From an uncultured Christensenellaceae bacterium (lineage in GTDB: Bacteria; Bacillota; Clostridia; Christensenellales; Pumilibacteraceae), in NCBI GenBank assembly GCA_910587445.1, contig CAJULE010000008.1:1-59529 (forward strand): 59,529 bases of DNA, in the 5' to 3' direction. Below, one piece after another: positions 41,451 to 51,843 of the stretch (within the stretch, counting starts at the first letter, position 1; the number at the start of each line of letters is the position of its first letter). Under the pieces are notes generated by a model. That model saw only the letters and a program-made list of their open reading frames with translations. It made no database searches and had not been told where the DNA came from. A program made the translations under genes and the position numbers.

Positions 41451-44400
41451 ATGAAAAGACGAATTTATGTAATATTGGCGGCTTTACTCGGACTGCTGTT
41501 GGCAGTGTTTTCGGGTTGCTCGGGTTGCGACGATCCTCTGCCCGAGGACAATACGAACATAAGCGTCACTGCTTCATGCGAGAGCATCTCTCTTTCTGCG
41601 GACGAGGTCGAAGGTTATAACTTCGCCGTGCTGTTCGAAATAAAGGCGGACGGCAACGTGCTTGCGGTTCTCGCCTCATACATAGATTCGAGCGCCGTAA
41701 AAGCAGAGCCCGGCGAATATGCCGTAAGCTGCAGCTACAAGGGCAAGACGGCAAGCGTGAAGGTAACCGTTACGGCAACCGCAGACATTCGGATAACGCC
41801 GCTTAAGGACGAAATTACGCTGGAAACTTACGAAATCGAAAATTACGACTTCACCTCATTGTTCGAAATAAAAAAGGACGGCGCGCCTGTCGACGTGCTT
41901 AAAGAATATATCGACAGCTCGGCAGTCAAAGCCGAAGAGGGCAGATATACGGTAAAATGCGGTTACGGCTCGAAGCAAGCGAGCGTAAGCGTCAAAGTCG
42001 TCAAAAACGCATACGCGCTTTCCGCACTCGAAAGCGAAGTGACCGTATCTAAGTATATCTACCCGAAATTTAATTTCAAAAATCTTTTCTCCGCGACCGT
42101 AAACGGCGTAAAGGCGGAAATAACCGACGATATGGTCACGAGCGACGTCAAAGCCGAACCCGGAGAATACACGTATACGGTAAGGCTCGGAGACAAGACG
42201 GCAAGCGTCAAGGTCGTCATAACGGACGATCACGACGTGAGAATTGTTAAGTCTTACGCGCTCAAGGAAATACCCGTGAACGAACTCGGCAGTTTCGACT
42301 TTACGACTCTGTTTACCGTTTATGTCGATATGCAGGTCGTGGAGACCGCGGCGTCGATGATAGATACGTCCGCGCTTGAAAACGCCGAAGCGAACAACAC
42401 CTACGATGTGACGCTTTCTTACGAGAGCGACGGGGCAAGCGGAACGGCGACGGCAAGCGTCAAGGTCGTTCCCGAGTTTCAAATTGCCGTTTCGACAAAG
42501 AATGTCGAGACCTATCCCAACGCGGGAACGCTCGATCTCACGACGCTGTTCGAGATCATGCGCGGCGGCGAAAGGATCCCCGTCACTTACGATATGCTGA
42601 GCGGTACCGTAGACTATTCGCACGAGGGTACGAGCGTCATAACGCTCACCTACGAGGGAAAGACTTACACGGCGCAAGTGAAAGTCGTCATGGGCGTAGT
42701 CATAAATTACGCGAACGGAGATACCGTCACGATAAAGAAGGGAACGAACAAGAGCACTTATTCGTTCGGCAGCGATTTTATCGTCACGATAAACGGCATA
42801 CGCTATGGCGACGTCGAACGGTGCGTCGACGCAAGCGGCGTGGATTTCGACAGTGTGGGCGAGTACACCGCCACCATCACTGTCAACTACAACACCGAAA
42901 CTCCCGATTTCTTCGACGTGAATTTTACGACCGTAACAAAGACGATAACATACAGCGTAGTCGACGTCGAGTATACGCTCGATCTCAAAGAAGAAACGGT
43001 CAGCCTTTCGAGCGGTACGCAAAGTTACGACGTGTTCTCGAACGTAATGCTCGTGATAAACGGGATAAATCAATCTCTCACGCTCGACAAAAAGCAGTCC
43101 GAGCTCATAAACGCCTGCTATGCCGAAGTCGTCTCCGAGCCGCTCGATTTTACGAGCGTGGAAAAACAGACGGTCGAGCTCGATCTCTACGTCTACGGCG
43201 CGGAAGCCGAGCCCGTTTCGGTAAGCTATTTCGTCGTTATCGAGTCGGATATCGTCATTGTACCCGCGAGCATTGCGCTTTTCGGAAAGACGACGGTGTT
43301 CACTGCCGATCTGTTCGAGATTACGGAAAACGGCGTGCCCGTAACCGTAACGCAGGATATGATAAGCGGTTATGTCAATACGTTCAAGGCGGGAATGTAT
43401 ACGGTGGAGGCGGAGTATAAGGGCGTGCGCGCCACTGCCTGCGTGACCGTATACGGAAGCGACATCGTAGGAAGATATAAGACGGGATTACAGACAATAG
43501 ATTCGCTCACACCGCCGGAGGACGAAGACGACGACTACAGCGACGAATATTGGGGCATGGAAAGCGGAGGAACGGAGTATTCGGCACGCGTTCTCGACGC
43601 GTCGCGCGCCTCGCTCTCCTCTCGCATAAGCGATCTCGTCATATACGAGGACGGCAGGATAACTTTGCACGGCAAGGAATGTACGAATATCCGCAGCATA
43701 GACGAGAATACTTTGTCTGTTTATTACTATACCAACGAATACACGATGCACTATTCGGACGGCACAGCCGTGCTCATACCCGACAATTCGCTCAATCTCG
43801 GATATAATCAGTATAAGCGTCCGATGATCTATTTCAACATGAACAAATGGCTCGTGCCCGACGTGGTGATAATAAACTATTCCGCGTCGCACGTGCTCAC
43901 ATTGAGCTATCCGAGCTATAGTATCGACGTGTGCGAGCTCGTCTCGCCCGACGGCAAGGAAAGTATGTGGTATGGGCTCAAAATTCGCCTCTCGGAAAAG
44001 AACTCTACCGACACGGCATACGAAGTCGTTTGGGGAGAGGTGACCTTTGCCGATAACTTCTCGAGGGTAGAGGGCGTAGTCTCTTCGCTCGAATTGGACG
44101 GCGAGACCTACGAATTTACGATGACCGATTCGAATGTCGGCAAAATAAACATCTCGGCGGCGGTCAATCCCTATGTCGGCAAACGCTTCACGGGTACGGT
44201 AAACGGCAAACCCGCCGAGCTTCGTTCGCTCGGTTCCGGTTATTCCTATTCGGTGGACGGCGAAGTGGTATTCGGCGCCTTCGGCACAAACTTCGAGATC
44301 ACCAACTATATGGTCGGCGGCGGACTCGACCTTGCGACCGATATTCTGACGCTCAATTCCTATGTGGCTCACGACAGTATCGGGGTGGTATCCTATAAAT

Positions 44401-45512
44401 TCAAGCTCTATCCCGAAACAAACACGTTCGAGCTCCTTGAAAGAGACAATCTGTTCGGCAGATACGAAAGCGGCGACATAGCCTATTTCCTCGACGGCTA
44501 CGGGCACGGCTGCGTGCAGTTCGATAAAAATTCCAGCGTCAAGACGAAGATAAGCTATACGGCGAGCGCAGGAGAGCTCACCGTGCGCTATCTCGATACG
44601 GGCATACGCTTCGAATACGGCAAGGAATCCAAGTTCTATATAGGCACGCTTCTCAACACGCTGACGGTAAAGGAATTTACGGGACTCGACATAGTCGGGA
44701 CGTCGTTCGAAAACACCGTAATAACCGACGGAGCCATAGTGCACATAAAGTCGTTTACGATCGGCGCAGGCACGGAAGTGCAGGGTAAGGCGAGACTTTT
44801 CGAAGCGTTTGAAATAATCGATAAGAACGGCGTCTGGAGCGACGCGGATAAGTCCGATTCCGCTAAGTTCGATACGAGCAAGGTCGCTTTCGGTACTCCC
44901 GGCTTCTACAGACTCATATTGCGCATACCCGTCGGCGGGACTACGGTCGAAAGCTACTATTCCATTCAGGTGCTCGAAAAAACAGCGAACGAAAGTCCGG
45001 TTATAAGCATAGGCGGAGCAGGCGTCATATATTCGTCGGCAAGCCTTTTGATGGACAGCTACGGCAGAGCTTTCGTGACCTATGCGGGCTCGAACTTCAC
45101 GGGCAGCGTCACGGTAAACGAGGATAATTCTTTTGTAATAAAGGCGTTCGGCGCTCTCGGTGAATATCTCTACGGCGTCGGCAGCTTCGTTTCCGACGGA
45201 CTCATAAGCGTGCGCTTCGGAGGCGCAATGCAGTTCTCCGACTACTTCAAGAGCGGAACTACGAGAGCAGTCGGCGGCAAAGGTCTTGTTTTGCGCGAGT
45301 TTACGTGCGGCGGAATAAGCACGTATATAGTCTCGTCTACGGCGTCGAGCCTCGGCGAAAAGGCAACGGTGGAACTTGTCGAGGGAACGAGCATCACCGC
45401 TTCGGGCGCGCTATTGAAGATAACTTCGGAAAGCGGCGTCGTCAGTCACGTGCGCATATCGGCGTGGGGCAACATCGTGGACGGATTAAGCGTGATCTCC
45501 GCAGGCGTATAA
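41451..45512 (+). CDS. Very large lipoprotein with serial Ig-like repeats (1,353 aa)
   Basis: ATG 41451 with GAGG upstream; the in-frame ATG-less extension to 41391 lacks a start site of quality. Lipobox FSGC (Cys about 22). About seven 75-90-residue Ig-like repeats fill residues 28 to 660, each with an (N/D)FTxLFEI strand, a VxxxMI(D/S)xSAVKAE turn and a closing GKTASVKV strand. The C-terminal half contains lipocalin-like beta units (GRYKTGLQTIDS, VGKRFTGTVNGKPAEL, FGRYESGDIAYFLDGYG). It probably extends as a stalk from the membrane with a beta-rich head. No enzyme motif. Confidence 0.8.
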   Translation: MKRRIYVILAALLGLLLAVFSGCSGCDDPLPEDNTNISVTASCESISLSADEVEGYNFAVLFEIKADGNVLAVLASYIDSSAVKAEPGEYAVSCSYKGKTASVKVTVTATADIRITPLKDEITLETYEIENYDFTSLFEIKKDGAPVDVLKEYIDSSAVKAEEGRYTVKCGYGSKQASVSVKVVKNAYALSALESEVTVSKYIYPKFNFKNLFSATVNGVKAEITDDMVTSDVKAEPGEYTYTVRLGDKTASVKVVITDDHDVRIVKSYALKEIPVNELGSFDFTTLFTVYVDMQVVETAASMIDTSALENAEANNTYDVTLSYESDGASGTATASVKVVPEFQIAVSTKNVETYPNAGTLDLTTLFEIMRGGERIPVTYDMLSGTVDYSHEGTSVITLTYEGKTYTAQVKVVMGVVINYANGDTVTIKKGTNKSTYSFGSDFIVTINGIRYGDVERCVDASGVDFDSVGEYTATITVNYNTETPDFFDVNFTTVTKTITYSVVDVEYTLDLKEETVSLSSGTQSYDVFSNVMLVINGINQSLTLDKKQSELINACYAEVVSEPLDFTSVEKQTVELDLYVYGAEAEPVSVSYFVVIESDIVIVPASIALFGKTTVFTADLFEITENGVPVTVTQDMISGYVNTFKAGMYTVEAEYKGVRATACVTVYGSDIVGRYKTGLQTIDSLTPPEDEDDDYSDEYWGMESGGTEYSARVLDASRASLSSRISDLVIYEDGRITLHGKECTNIRSIDENTLSVYYYTNEYTMHYSDGTAVLIPDNSLNLGYNQYKRPMIYFNMNKWLVPDVVIINYSASHVLTLSYPSYSIDVCELVSPDGKESMWYGLKIRLSEKNSTDTAYEVVWGEVTFADNFSRVEGVVSSLELDGETYEFTMTDSNVGKINISAAVNPYVGKRFTGTVNGKPAELRSLGSGYSYSVDGEVVFGAFGTNFEITNYMVGGGLDLATDILTLNSYVAHDSIGVVSYKFKLYPETNTFELLERDNLFGRYESGDIAYFLDGYGHGCVQFDKNSSVKTKISYTASAGELTVRYLDTGIRFEYGKESKFYIGTLLNTLTVKEFTGLDIVGTSFENTVITDGAIVHIKSFTIGAGTEVQGKARLFEAFEIIDKNGVWSDADKSDSAKFDTSKVAFGTPGFYRLILRIPVGGTTVESYYSIQVLEKTANESPVISIGGAGVIYSSASLLMDSYGRAFVTYAGSNFTGSVTVNEDNSFVIKAFGALGEYLYGVGSFVSDGLISVRFGGAMQFSDYFKSGTTRAVGGKGLVLREFTCGGISTYIVSSTASSLGEKATVELVEGTSITASGALLKITSESGVVSHVRISAWGNIVDGLSVISAGV

Positions 45513-45524
45513 TCCTTAAAAAAA

Positions 45525-45577
45525 GGCTTCCCTTGATAAGAGAAGCTGTCACCGAAGGTGACCGAGGGGATTGTAAC
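45525..45577 (+). repeat. Dispersed palindromic intergenic repeat (REP-like)
   Basis: An imperfect stem GGCTTCCCTT / AAGAGAAGCT (45525-45545) is followed directly by GTCACCgaaGGTGAC (45548-45562) and CGAGGGGATTGT. From memory this resembles a family of double-hairpin intergenic repeats common in Clostridia genomes (AAGCTTCCCC...GGTGGC/GTCACC...GGAGGGATTG). Only one copy is present here, so its repeat nature cannot be confirmed from the window. Confidence 0.5.
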
Positions 45578-45711
45578 CGAGGATATTGTATTAAGAACAA
45601 GAAACAAAAGAGCAGTAAGTTAAAAAATATAAAATCGGTTATATGCTTTTTAAGTTATATGATTGGAAAGAAAGTCAGCTCAGAGTAATGGTTTGAAAGA
45701 AGGAGAACAAA

Positions 45712-48700
45712 ATGAAAACAAAGTTCAAATGGCTTGTAATAGTCTTTGCTCTTTTGCTTTCCGCAAGTACGCTTTTCGTCGCGTGCCACAAGCACGAGTA
45801 CGGGGAGTGGACCGTAAAGATTGCGCCGACCGAAACGACGGCGGGAACTGCGGAGAGAAAGTGCAAGGACGGTGACGACGCCGAAGAAGTCGAGCTTAAG
45901 CCCTTAAGCGACATGTCTTTCTGGACGGTCTCGGAGACGGCGGCAACGCACGTTGCGGACGGCTCCAAGAAGTATACGAGCGCTTATGTGACCGTAACGA
46001 TTACGCTCCCGAAGCTTGCTCATACGTTCGGCGATTGGACTATTACGGTCGAGCCCACGCTCGAGGCGGGCGGCACGGCAAAGAGGACGTGTACGGCAAA
46101 CGACGGCGGCGAAGATACGGTTACGCTTCCCGCACTTTCCGATACAAGCGTATGGACGGAAAAGAGCTCGACGCCTGCTACTCACACGACGGCGGGCAGT
46201 GCGGTTTATACAAGCGCGTACGGAGAAGTGACAATTACGCTTCCCAAAGTAGCGCATACGTTCGGCGATTGGATAATCACGAGCGAGCCCACGCTCGAAG
46301 CCGGCGGCACGGCAAAGAGAACGTGCTCGGAAAATGACGGCGGCGAGGAAACGGCGGCGCTTCCCGCGCTTTCCGACGCAAGCGTGTGGACGGTCGAGAA
46401 ACGCACGAATCCGACCCACGTCGATACGGGCAGTGCCGTTTATGCGAGCGAATACGGCAAAGTTACGGTTACGCTCCCCAAGATCGCGCACACGTTCGAC
46501 GGCGCTCGGTGGGAGATAAGAACCGCTCCCACAAAGACGACGGCAGGCGTAGCTGTCCGCTACTGTACGGCAAACGACGGCGGCGAGGAAACAGTCGCAT
46601 TGCCCGTTCTTACGGACACGAGTTTCTGGACGGCAACTTCCGTTGACGCGTCCTACAACGAGTCGGGCGGCATACGCTATACAAGCGCTTATGTTACGGT
46701 GTTCGAGGAGGATTCGAGTAAGCCCAAGCTCGTCGCGCCTTACGATAGCAAGACCTACTATCCGCTCGGATTTATGGCTGGTACAAGCGACTACAATAAG
46801 GTATGCTCCGTCCAGACGAGCTGGAACAGAGCCGAGCTTGCTCTCGACGAAAAGGGAAGCGACGCGGACTCGTCGGCATATCCGTTCATGGGAGGGACGA
46901 AGGTCACCATGGTCGACCCCTCTACGGGCGAGGTTTCCATAAATATAGCCGGCGACACATACAAGGGCTATGTCGACATGAGCGGCAAAACCGATTTCAT
47001 AGTCATGCTGCACAATAACTATGTATTCCTTCTTACGACGGAGTACAAGACGGAGATCGTGAATGTGGGCGCAGACGCCGACGAGGGCATAGAAGGCACG
47101 CCCACCGAGGTAAAGAGCGCATACAGCACTTCGACCACTCCGATTGCTTCATCGTGGACTGTCGGCGTAAATACAGCAATGGCAATAACCTACGAGGGCA
47201 AGTCCGGCACCGGCGTGAATATCTTCGTCTACAACGATACCGTGGTATTCGGCGTTGATTTCAAGGATATGTCCGGTAATGCCGTCGCAGCCGATATGTG
47301 CTTCGACGCTTCCTGCGTTTACGTAATAAAGAATGACGAAAAGCTTCACGGCTTCGGTCACGACGGCGAGAAGATGAATATTCTCGACGGCAAAGAGGGC
47401 GTCTATACTCCCGAAGATACGTCGTCCGTGCAGGGAACGATAGTAATAAGCGGCTTCGGCAAAATAACGCTTGAAGGCGTAGAAGGAACTTACACTGTCG
47501 GCGAAAATTCGATAGAAGCGTTTATCGGCGGAGTGTTTTACAATGTTAATTTACTTGAAGGAAATGAACATCGGACGGAAGCTCCTCAAATCACGCTTCA
47601 TTTCAATGCGGGCGAAAACGGCGCCGTCACTCCCGAGCAAAAGACGTACGGAATAAAGGTCGTTGCCGAACTTCCCGTTCCCACGACGAGCGATTCTTCG
47701 CTCATATTCGTCGGTTGGGCGTTCGACGAGGCAGGCACACAGCTTGTTCCGCGCGACTTTAAACCTGAGAGAGAACACAATACCAAGACGCTTTATGCGG
47801 TGTGGAAAGGTAAGGTCACGTTCACCGTTACGGTTGACGGAAATACCGAGACAATATACGGAGCGGAGGGCGATGTAATAGGCAACCTGCTTCCCGTGAT
47901 AGAAAAAATAGACGAGGAGAACCGCAGACAGTTCATGGGCTGGGAAGCGGTGGCGCAGGGCTCGACGGATTACAGAGACCTCAACACGACTTCCGTTCTT
48001 AACGCTCAGTACAACGGCTTGTCTATCCGCGCGAAGTGGGAAGCTCTTGCAGCATACTACGGCGAGTATAAGGGCTCCTCTATACGTTCGGGCGTCTACG
48101 GCACGGGCTATACGCTCAAGATAGACGAGAACGGTAACATCGTCGGCGATTACGACAACAACCTCGGAAGCGCTAACCATACCGAGATAAGAGGTAAGGT
48201 CAGCGGCTACAACAGAGATACGCAGCTCATCACCTGGCAGTCGGACGCCGACAACTCTATACACTACTTCATGTTCGACGAGGCTTCGGGAGTGCTTCTA
48301 ATCGACTATCAATTGTCGAGCACTATTTCGACTTCCTTTACGGCTTTCGTAATGGACGGCGATGTGAATGACGTCTCGGCGTTCAGAATCCTTGCTACAG
48401 ACTACAACAGCGCACATTCGCGCCTTCTCGTCATATCCGACGGAACGACGCTTGTGCTCGACGACAGGATCCATTCGAACGTCAGCCTCGAAAACGCATA
48501 CGGAGAAGCGATTACGTTTACCGATTTCGACAATTTCATGAACGAGAAGAGAACTCAAGTCGGTACATATTCGTTTACGATCGTCGTTAAAGCGGCAGGC
48601 AACGAGGTCGTTCTTGCACGCGGCGTCAAGATCACTGTTGCCCTTGTCACGTCGAGCGGCTCGGGCAGCTACGGCGACGGCGAAGGCGACTACGGCGACG

Positions 48701-51666
48701 GCGAAGATTACGATGACGGCGAGACTACGACCACGCTTAAAACCGAAGAAACATGGTACGACCTCGACGCCGTCTACGGCGTGTATACGGCGGCAGGCGA
48801 AACGCTCAAGCTCGACGGTATGGGCGGCATGGTTTACGGCGAAAAGAGCGGAACGTACGCTGCGGTTTCGGGCAACATCTACGACGTCTATCTCGCAAAC
48901 AGATCCGAATACTACCGCATGACCCTCGATACGTCGGCAAAGACGGCGACTATGGAGTTTGTCGAGGTTGACGTAAATCTCGATTTGGGTGACGTTACGC
49001 TCGAAGGTTTCGAAACGAGCAAGCGTGTAAACATAAACGTACCTTACGACCTTCCTGTTCCCAATGCAAGCGCACAGAAAAAATACTTTGGCGGTTGGTT
49101 CACTGACGCGGCACATGAAAATGCGGTTGCGACAAACGATAAAGGACAATATCTTGTGACGCTCACGGGCGATACGACGTTCTACGCATTGTGGCATGAA
49201 GCCGTTACGCTCACCGTCGTCTACAACAACGGCGAAGCAGACGGCTCCTTCGAACTCCCTTGGAAGACCGCTAAGACTCTCGAAAGACCCGTCAAAACAG
49301 GTAACAAATTTATTTCTTGGTATACGCTTTCACAGTCTAACGAGGAAATCGAGTGGATTTCGGGTGAGACGCTTGTGACTGAAGATACGACCGTCTACGC
49401 AAAATGGGGTGAGCCTCATGCGTTTTACGGTACATATCGCTATGCAAACCTCGATCCGAGTGAAACGGGTATAGTGAAAGAGACGGATACATATTCTGCA
49501 ACTTCCGGCATTTTAACTATCGATGAGTATGGAAAAGCTTCGGGTCAGACAAACGGAGTTATAGAAGAATATAACGAACAAACGGGAAGATTTGTTTTGA
49601 ATAACAACGGTAGCCTTAGCAAAGGTGGAGCCGACCTCGCAAACGGTGTTCTTTATTTCGATTATTCGTCAGGAAAGACTGAAGAACCTTATCACGATAT
49701 TAAATTCTTTGTTAAGATTAACGGCGAAGTAGGCGCGATTAGTTCATTTAACAACGCTTGGGACAAAGGATGCACAAAACTTGTTCGCGTTACGTATTCG
49801 GATAATGCGACGAAAGAGCTGCTTATCTATAATCGAATAGTTTACGGCGGCATTTCTTGGACAGCGAAAAAAGCGGACGGAAGCGAACTTACCGATTTCG
49901 AGAAGATTTATTCCGACGCTCAAATTCTTACGATTAGCAAAGATGGTGCTACACTGTTTAAGTTTGGCAGATTGAACAACAATTTTGTCTCCCTCGACGG
50001 TTACGAAGATATAAACTACACAGGCACGCTCCTTTCGGAAAACGTAACGCTTGCAGTCGACGGCGCGGCAAACGTCACCGTAGGAGAAAAGACGGGCACG
50101 TATTCGCTTGCCCCTGCGGGCTCGGCTTACACCGCCGATATGTATTTCGACGGGAAGTATTTCGAGCTCACTCTCGATAAGACGGCGAAAACCTTCTCCG
50201 TGAATATGCCTATGGTTACGATTTCGTTCACGACCGAATTTGAAAGTGCGGCAGCTCAGACGGTAAACAAGAATATCGGAATAGATTTGCCCGCTCTCAC
50301 TCACGACGGTCAGTATTTAGTCGGTTGGTATACTTCGTCCGACTTTGCCGAAGGAACCGAAGCCGTATTGACGAACGGCAAATTCATACCCGAATCCGAC
50401 ATTACTCTTTATGCAAAGTGGCTTGTTCCTCATGCTCTTATGGGAACATATAAGGGTTACGAATTTGATACAAGCACTTTAAGATCGAGTTTGGCGACTC
50501 TTACCGTGGACGTATTCGGTAATTTAACGGGACAATACACCGGAAAAATAGAGAGCTATGAAAACGGAGTGGTTACTTTGTCGATTGGGTCTAGTCGTAA
50601 GTATGCTTATTATGATTCCGCAAGCGGAACATTGGTTACAAATTACGGTACGTCGGCAAGTACGGCTCTTTCGACCGACTTGTACGTATTGATAAAAGCA
50701 AGTGACGATGATGCATTTGCCTCCTCGGATTCGCCTAATTACATACGTTGGAACAACAATAAGACAAAACTCGGTAAATTTAAAATAAACGGTGAGGATA
50801 AGTACTTCTTCGTTTATGAAAATAAAGTTTACGGCAATGTGGGCGTTTCGGTGAAAGCAAGCGATGATTCGGAAGTCACGAGTATGTCCGATTTTGCAAA
50901 CAACGGTAATGTTATGACGATTTCGAGAAATAATGCGGAATTGTTTAAGTTCGGTCACAATGGCACGACATTTGTTCTTGATGATGGCACGGCAGGCGAT
51001 TATACGGGCAGTCTCGGAAGTATTCATTCCGACGGCTACGGACACTTGACTGTGGGCGGCGAAACTGTCGACGTTACGATTGACGAGAACGGAAAGCTTC
51101 ATTTCGTTGCGTCAAACGCTATGCGCGTCATATCTCTCAATGACGGTACTTATACGCTTGAGCAGGACGGCTATGCGGGCACTTACACGCTTCCCGACGG
51201 CACGACGACGGTTACCCTCGACGGCAACGGCAATGCAGGCTCGGGTTCGACCTATGTCGTAAGCGGTTCGAATATAACCGTATATACTTCGGATGAGACT
51301 GCAAAGTACGGCATAGACGTAACAAACAAATTATTCCTCGGAAAGAGCGTATTTGCGGGACAGACGTATACAGGCAGAGGTAAAGACGTTTGGGGAGACG
51401 ATTCGCCAATGAAAATAGTGTTTGATGATGATTCTTCTATTAGCGGTATTTTCTATAATTCAGGTGACCTCTATACTTACAAATTTACTGCCGAATTGTC
51501 AGGAAATATATTGACGCTTACGTTCACTGAAGTCCCGTATGATAAATCAAGTGTGGGCAAAACTTTGACGGCGGAAGTTACCGATAATACGATTAAGCTT
51601 GTAAGCACTACGATTACGAGCAGTTACAAAAATTGTGTCGGTAGTGTCTTAACACTCGTCGCATAA
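45712..51666 (+). CDS. Giant modular lipoprotein with HTFGDW repeats and three large beta modules (1,984 aa)
   Basis: AAGGAG upstream; lipobox FVAC (Cys about 25). Residues about 25-330 hold four tandem units of about 75 residues, each with H(T/E)(F/Y)G(D/E)W, an AGGTAKRTC strand, DGGEETV, PALSD and a TSAYGxVTITLP end. Three large modules follow, each opening with YG(E/T)YKG-type strands (about residues 780, 1240 and 1580) and linked by InlB repeats (VGWAFDEAGT, FGGWFTDAAHEN, VGWYTSSDFAEG). DNA of the second and third modules (about 49.4-51.0 kb) is visibly more A+T-rich than the first, suggesting recombination or different origin. Ends at a strong terminator; surface adhesin or ligand-binding role inferred. 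Confidence 0.82.
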   Translation: MKTKFKWLVIVFALLLSASTLFVACHKHEYGEWTVKIAPTETTAGTAERKCKDGDDAEEVELKPLSDMSFWTVSETAATHVADGSKKYTSAYVTVTITLPKLAHTFGDWTITVEPTLEAGGTAKRTCTANDGGEDTVTLPALSDTSVWTEKSSTPATHTTAGSAVYTSAYGEVTITLPKVAHTFGDWIITSEPTLEAGGTAKRTCSENDGGEETAALPALSDASVWTVEKRTNPTHVDTGSAVYASEYGKVTVTLPKIAHTFDGARWEIRTAPTKTTAGVAVRYCTANDGGEETVALPVLTDTSFWTATSVDASYNESGGIRYTSAYVTVFEEDSSKPKLVAPYDSKTYYPLGFMAGTSDYNKVCSVQTSWNRAELALDEKGSDADSSAYPFMGGTKVTMVDPSTGEVSINIAGDTYKGYVDMSGKTDFIVMLHNNYVFLLTTEYKTEIVNVGADADEGIEGTPTEVKSAYSTSTTPIASSWTVGVNTAMAITYEGKSGTGVNIFVYNDTVVFGVDFKDMSGNAVAADMCFDASCVYVIKNDEKLHGFGHDGEKMNILDGKEGVYTPEDTSSVQGTIVISGFGKITLEGVEGTYTVGENSIEAFIGGVFYNVNLLEGNEHRTEAPQITLHFNAGENGAVTPEQKTYGIKVVAELPVPTTSDSSLIFVGWAFDEAGTQLVPRDFKPEREHNTKTLYAVWKGKVTFTVTVDGNTETIYGAEGDVIGNLLPVIEKIDEENRRQFMGWEAVAQGSTDYRDLNTTSVLNAQYNGLSIRAKWEALAAYYGEYKGSSIRSGVYGTGYTLKIDENGNIVGDYDNNLGSANHTEIRGKVSGYNRDTQLITWQSDADNSIHYFMFDEASGVLLIDYQLSSTISTSFTAFVMDGDVNDVSAFRILATDYNSAHSRLLVISDGTTLVLDDRIHSNVSLENAYGEAITFTDFDNFMNEKRTQVGTYSFTIVVKAAGNEVVLARGVKITVALVTSSGSGSYGDGEGDYGDGEDYDDGETTTTLKTEETWYDLDAVYGVYTAAGETLKLDGMGGMVYGEKSGTYAAVSGNIYDVYLANRSEYYRMTLDTSAKTATMEFVEVDVNLDLGDVTLEGFETSKRVNINVPYDLPVPNASAQKKYFGGWFTDAAHENAVATNDKGQYLVTLTGDTTFYALWHEAVTLTVVYNNGEADGSFELPWKTAKTLERPVKTGNKFISWYTLSQSNEEIEWISGETLVTEDTTVYAKWGEPHAFYGTYRYANLDPSETGIVKETDTYSATSGILTIDEYGKASGQTNGVIEEYNEQTGRFVLNNNGSLSKGGADLANGVLYFDYSSGKTEEPYHDIKFFVKINGEVGAISSFNNAWDKGCTKLVRVTYSDNATKELLIYNRIVYGGISWTAKKADGSELTDFEKIYSDAQILTISKDGATLFKFGRLNNNFVSLDGYEDINYTGTLLSENVTLAVDGAANVTVGEKTGTYSLAPAGSAYTADMYFDGKYFELTLDKTAKTFSVNMPMVTISFTTEFESAAAQTVNKNIGIDLPALTHDGQYLVGWYTSSDFAEGTEAVLTNGKFIPESDITLYAKWLVPHALMGTYKGYEFDTSTLRSSLATLTVDVFGNLTGQYTGKIESYENGVVTLSIGSSRKYAYYDSASGTLVTNYGTSASTALSTDLYVLIKASDDDAFASSDSPNYIRWNNNKTKLGKFKINGEDKYFFVYENKVYGNVGVSVKASDDSEVTSMSDFANNGNVMTISRNNAELFKFGHNGTTFVLDDGTAGDYTGSLGSIHSDGYGHLTVGGETVDVTIDENGKLHFVASNAMRVISLNDGTYTLEQDGYAGTYTLPDGTTTVTLDGNGNAGSGSTYVVSGSNITVYTSDETAKYGIDVTNKLFLGKSVFAGQTYTGRGKDVWGDDSPMKIVFDDDSSISGIFYNSGDLYTYKFTAELSGNILTLTFTEVPYDKSSVGKTLTAEVTDNTIKLVSTTITSSYKNCVGSVLTLVA

Positions 51667-51711
51667 AATTACAAAATAAGCCTCTACAAAAAACTTTATA
51701 TACCCCAACTC

Positions 51712-51743
51712 AAAAAAGCGAAACCGAAAGGCTTCGCTTTTTT
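51712..51743 (+). terminator. Terminator closing the Opp/protease/lipoprotein locus
   Basis: AAAAAAGCGAA (51712-51722) pairs with TTCGCTTTTTT (51733-51743), with CC/GG pairs inside. No comparable terminator was found between 20993 and here, supporting one long unit. Confidence 0.88.
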
Positions 51744-51843
51744 ATATGACAAAAAGTTTTCGGCTTTCGTTCGTACGGTTGCTTTTTGACGTAAAACGGT
51801 ATACAATATATATGCGGACGAATTTGATAATACGGAGAGTTTC

